DNA of 6,672 nt, from positions 1 through 6,672 of the forward strand of contig DAIOGK010000052.1 of assembly GCA_036745275.1 (NCBI GenBank). The letters are read 5' to 3'. The notes beneath the pieces are model-generated. The model saw only the letters and a program-made list of their open reading frames with translations, ran no database searches and had not been told where the DNA came from. The number at the start of each line of letters is the position of its first letter. Within the stretch, counting starts at the first letter, position 1. Both the position numbers and the translations under genes were made by a program. This DNA is from JAIUNP01 sp020161975 (lineage in GTDB: Bacteria; Pseudomonadota; Alphaproteobacteria; Rhizobiales; Beijerinckiaceae). Of the stretch, positions 5,622-6,672 are shown in pieces.

Positions 5622-5705
5622 AGAGGAAGAGTGCGGGCCTTTCGGCCGTGACGGGTTGAGGGCTGGAGAGAGAGGCTCACCGGCGCCCGTCATGGAGTGA
5701 TCCCG
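5622..5705 (+). promoter_or_regulatory. Structured 5' leader, copy 3, of the 182-residue gene
   Basis: Outer stem: GACGGG (5650-5655) with CCCGTC (5686-5691). Inner stem: GCTGG (5662-5666) with CCGGC (5680-5684), with one G-U. The loop is AGAGAGAGGCTCA (5667-5679), the same 13 nt as copy 2. The internal loop is TTGAGG against G5685. A GGCC/GGCC hairpin with a TTTC loop (5636-5647) precedes it, in the place where copies 1 and 2 have small hairpins of other sequence. GGAG (5694-5697) lies 8 nt before the ATG at 5706. Confidence 0.72.
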
Positions 5706-6254
5706 ATGACCTTTGCCCGTTCCGAAACCTTCCGCTCCATCGGTCAGATTCTCGCAGCCGATGTTCTGCCGGCGCTTTATCGGGCGCAAAAGCTGCCGCT
5801 GCGCATCTCCTGCCTGGGCGTAGCCAGTTATGGCGTCAGTGACGATGAAAACAGCTTCGACCGCATGATCCCGCTTGGGGAATGCCCGTCACCGGAGGAG
5901 GCAATACAGGCAGCCGCTTTGCGCCTGTCACGCGGTGATATTTGCACGGGGCCGGACAGCTTCCCCTGTTTCCGGCCTCGTATCATGCTCATTCAGGATC
6001 ACGATCATCGCCTGGTCCTCGCCGGCGAAATCCGTGCCGATATCATCCTCTGGCAACAGCCAGTCTCATCCGATGCCGAGGCACGCAGGATTGTGACGGA
6101 GGCCAGCCGTCTGCGCGGGATGGCATTCCGCGCCGTGGCCGCAATCGAAGCCCGGGCTTTGCGCTACCGCGCGGCGGCACTGGAAGCCCGTCTGGTCGAT
6201 CCCTTCTGGCGCGAAACCTCGGCCGATCTCCTCCACCTGCCGCAAGCGGCGTGA
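5706..6254 (+). CDS. Conserved-looking unknown protein, 182 residues
   Basis: I do not recognise a domain. A GTG in frame at 5697 would add three residues (M-I-P), but it overlaps the ribosome binding site GGAG (5694-5697). The ATG at 5706 has the right spacing, and its position relative to the leader matches copies 1 and 2, so I use 5706. The N-terminal half is mixed, with four cysteines at 36, 60, 80 and 88. It contains IMLIQDHDHRLVLAGEIRADIILW (93-116), which looks like beta strands. Residues about 123-165 look like one long alanine- and arginine-rich helix. No signal peptide or clear membrane segment is visible. It shares its leader with the ardC-like and ParB-like genes, so it is probably part of the same backbone regulon. 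Confidence 0.75.
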   Translation: MTFARSETFRSIGQILAADVLPALYRAQKLPLRISCLGVASYGVSDDENSFDRMIPLGECPSPEEAIQAAALRLSRGDICTGPDSFPCFRPRIMLIQDHDHRLVLAGEIRADIILWQQPVSSDAEARRIVTEASRLRGMAFRAVAAIEARALRYRAAALEARLVDPFWRETSADLLHLPQAA

Positions 6255-6278
6255 GGCTCACCCATTCCCCATCATCTT

Positions 6279-6307
6279 GCCCGGTCCTGAGCCGGGCTTT
6301 CTTGTTT
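6279..6307 (+). terminator. Terminator-like hairpin between the last two genes
   Basis: GCCCGG (6279-6284) pairs with CCGGGC (6292-6297) around a 7-nt loop. A T-rich tail TTTCTTGTTT follows. It resembles the terminator at 3757-3786. Its tail ends only 2 nt before the ribosome binding site of the next gene (AGGAGG, 6309-6314). Either transcripts read through it, or it acts as an attenuator for that gene. Confidence 0.65.
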
Positions 6308-6319
6308 CAGGAGGCTCAC

Positions 6320-6672
6320 ATGGCCGACTATTTCACACACTTTTCCTGCCTGCTCGACGTGGGCACCGCCGAAAACGCCGCCCGCGCGCTCGATCTCTAC
6401 AACGCCCTGGCGGATGACAATGCCGCGGAGGTTCCGCCCTCGGACGGTTTCCTGCTCTCGATCCAGCCCGAACATGGCGGCACCCAGCTTTGGATGCGCG
6501 ATGATGTCACCGGCGACCCCGAGCATGTCATCCAGTTCGTCAGACGCTGTGCGAAAGCGTTCGGCCTAAGCGGCTTATGGGGGATGCAATACGCAAATAG
6601 CTGCTCGAAGCCCCGTATCGACGGGTTCGGCGGCGGCGCGCATGTCCTCGATCTCGCCACCGGCGAGACGGT
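6320..6672 (+). CDS. Conserved plasmid-type hypothetical protein (5' part, runs off the window)
   Basis: An open frame of 117 codons continues past the window edge. The start at 6320 has a strong ribosome binding site, AGGAGG (6309-6314), 5 nt upstream. The protein begins MADYFTHFSCLLDVGTAENA, then has PSDGFLLSIQPEHGGTQLW (40-58) and RIDGFGGGAHVLDL (100-113). I recognise this as a type of hypothetical protein common on alphaproteobacterial plasmids, but I know of no function. The mix of acidic and aromatic residues suggests a soluble cytoplasmic protein. Backbone-like GC and codon use agree with the genes around it. No repeated leader precedes it; instead a terminator-like hairpin lies directly upstream. 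Confidence 0.75.
   Translation, partial: MADYFTHFSCLLDVGTAENAARALDLYNALADDNAAEVPPSDGFLLSIQPEHGGTQLWMRDDVTGDPEHVIQFVRRCAKAFGLSGLWGMQYANSCSKPRIDGFGGGAHVLDLATGET

Noticed and set aside
5692..5700. Minimal upstream frame ATG-GAG-TGA overlapping the ribosome binding site of the 182-residue gene
   Set aside because: It is not conserved: copy 1 has GCGGAG with no ATG, and in copy 2 the same ATG opens a longer out-of-frame reading. It is probably a by-product of the sequence around GGAG.
5697..5705. GTG start at 5697 for the 182-residue gene
   Set aside because: It overlaps the ribosome binding site GGAG; the ATG at 5706 has correct spacing and matches the start positions after the other two leader copies.
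1..6672. CRISPR array, tRNA or rRNA gene, insertion sequence
   Set aside because: No regularly spaced repeats, no tRNA- or rRNA-like sequence, and no transposase-like frame were seen; the three leader copies are far apart and each sits at a gene start.

Overview
The window is a GC-rich stretch (about 65% in the backbone genes by a hand count of one 60-base row) that looks like the maintenance or accessory region of an alphaproteobacterial plasmid or integrative conjugative element. This assignment rests on gene content: an ArdC-type antirestriction protein, a DUF2958 protein, a long ParB-like protein, and small conserved plasmid-type proteins of unknown function. I cannot name the genus; a rhizobial, sphingomonad or rhodobacterial host would all fit.

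Layout. At 84-1438, ardC-like and DUF2958 genes overlap by 4 bases and are probably translationally coupled. At 1563-3701 is a 712-residue ParB-family protein, closed by two tandem intrinsic terminators (3711-3734 and 3757-3786). At 3902-4807, on the minus strand, is an AbiH-type phage-defence gene of visibly lower GC, which looks like acquired cargo. From 4978 to 5175 on the minus strand lies a decayed, inverted copy of a small gene and its leader. The intact copy (54 codons, 5343-5507) runs on the plus strand. Then come a train of strong hairpins (5508-5618), a 182-residue unknown protein (5706-6254), a terminator, and the 5' part of a further conserved unknown gene (6320 to the window edge).

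The most striking signal is not a gene. The same roughly 75-base leader occurs three times (about 1-83, 1486-1562 and 5622-5705), each ending at the ribosome binding site of a gene: ardC-like, parB-like, and the 182-residue unknown. All three copies fold to the same two-stem plan: a 6-pair outer stem, a 6x1 internal loop, a 5-pair inner stem, and a purine-rich loop. The differences between copies keep the pairs. This suggests that unrelated backbone genes of this element are co-regulated through one structured 5' leader, possibly at the RNA level. The 54-codon gene has a different leader with a comparable plan, a stem whose 3' arm abuts or includes the ribosome binding site.

Together the genes suggest an element equipped to survive entry into a new host (ArdC), to be maintained or regulate itself (ParB-like), and to carry phage defence (AbiH).
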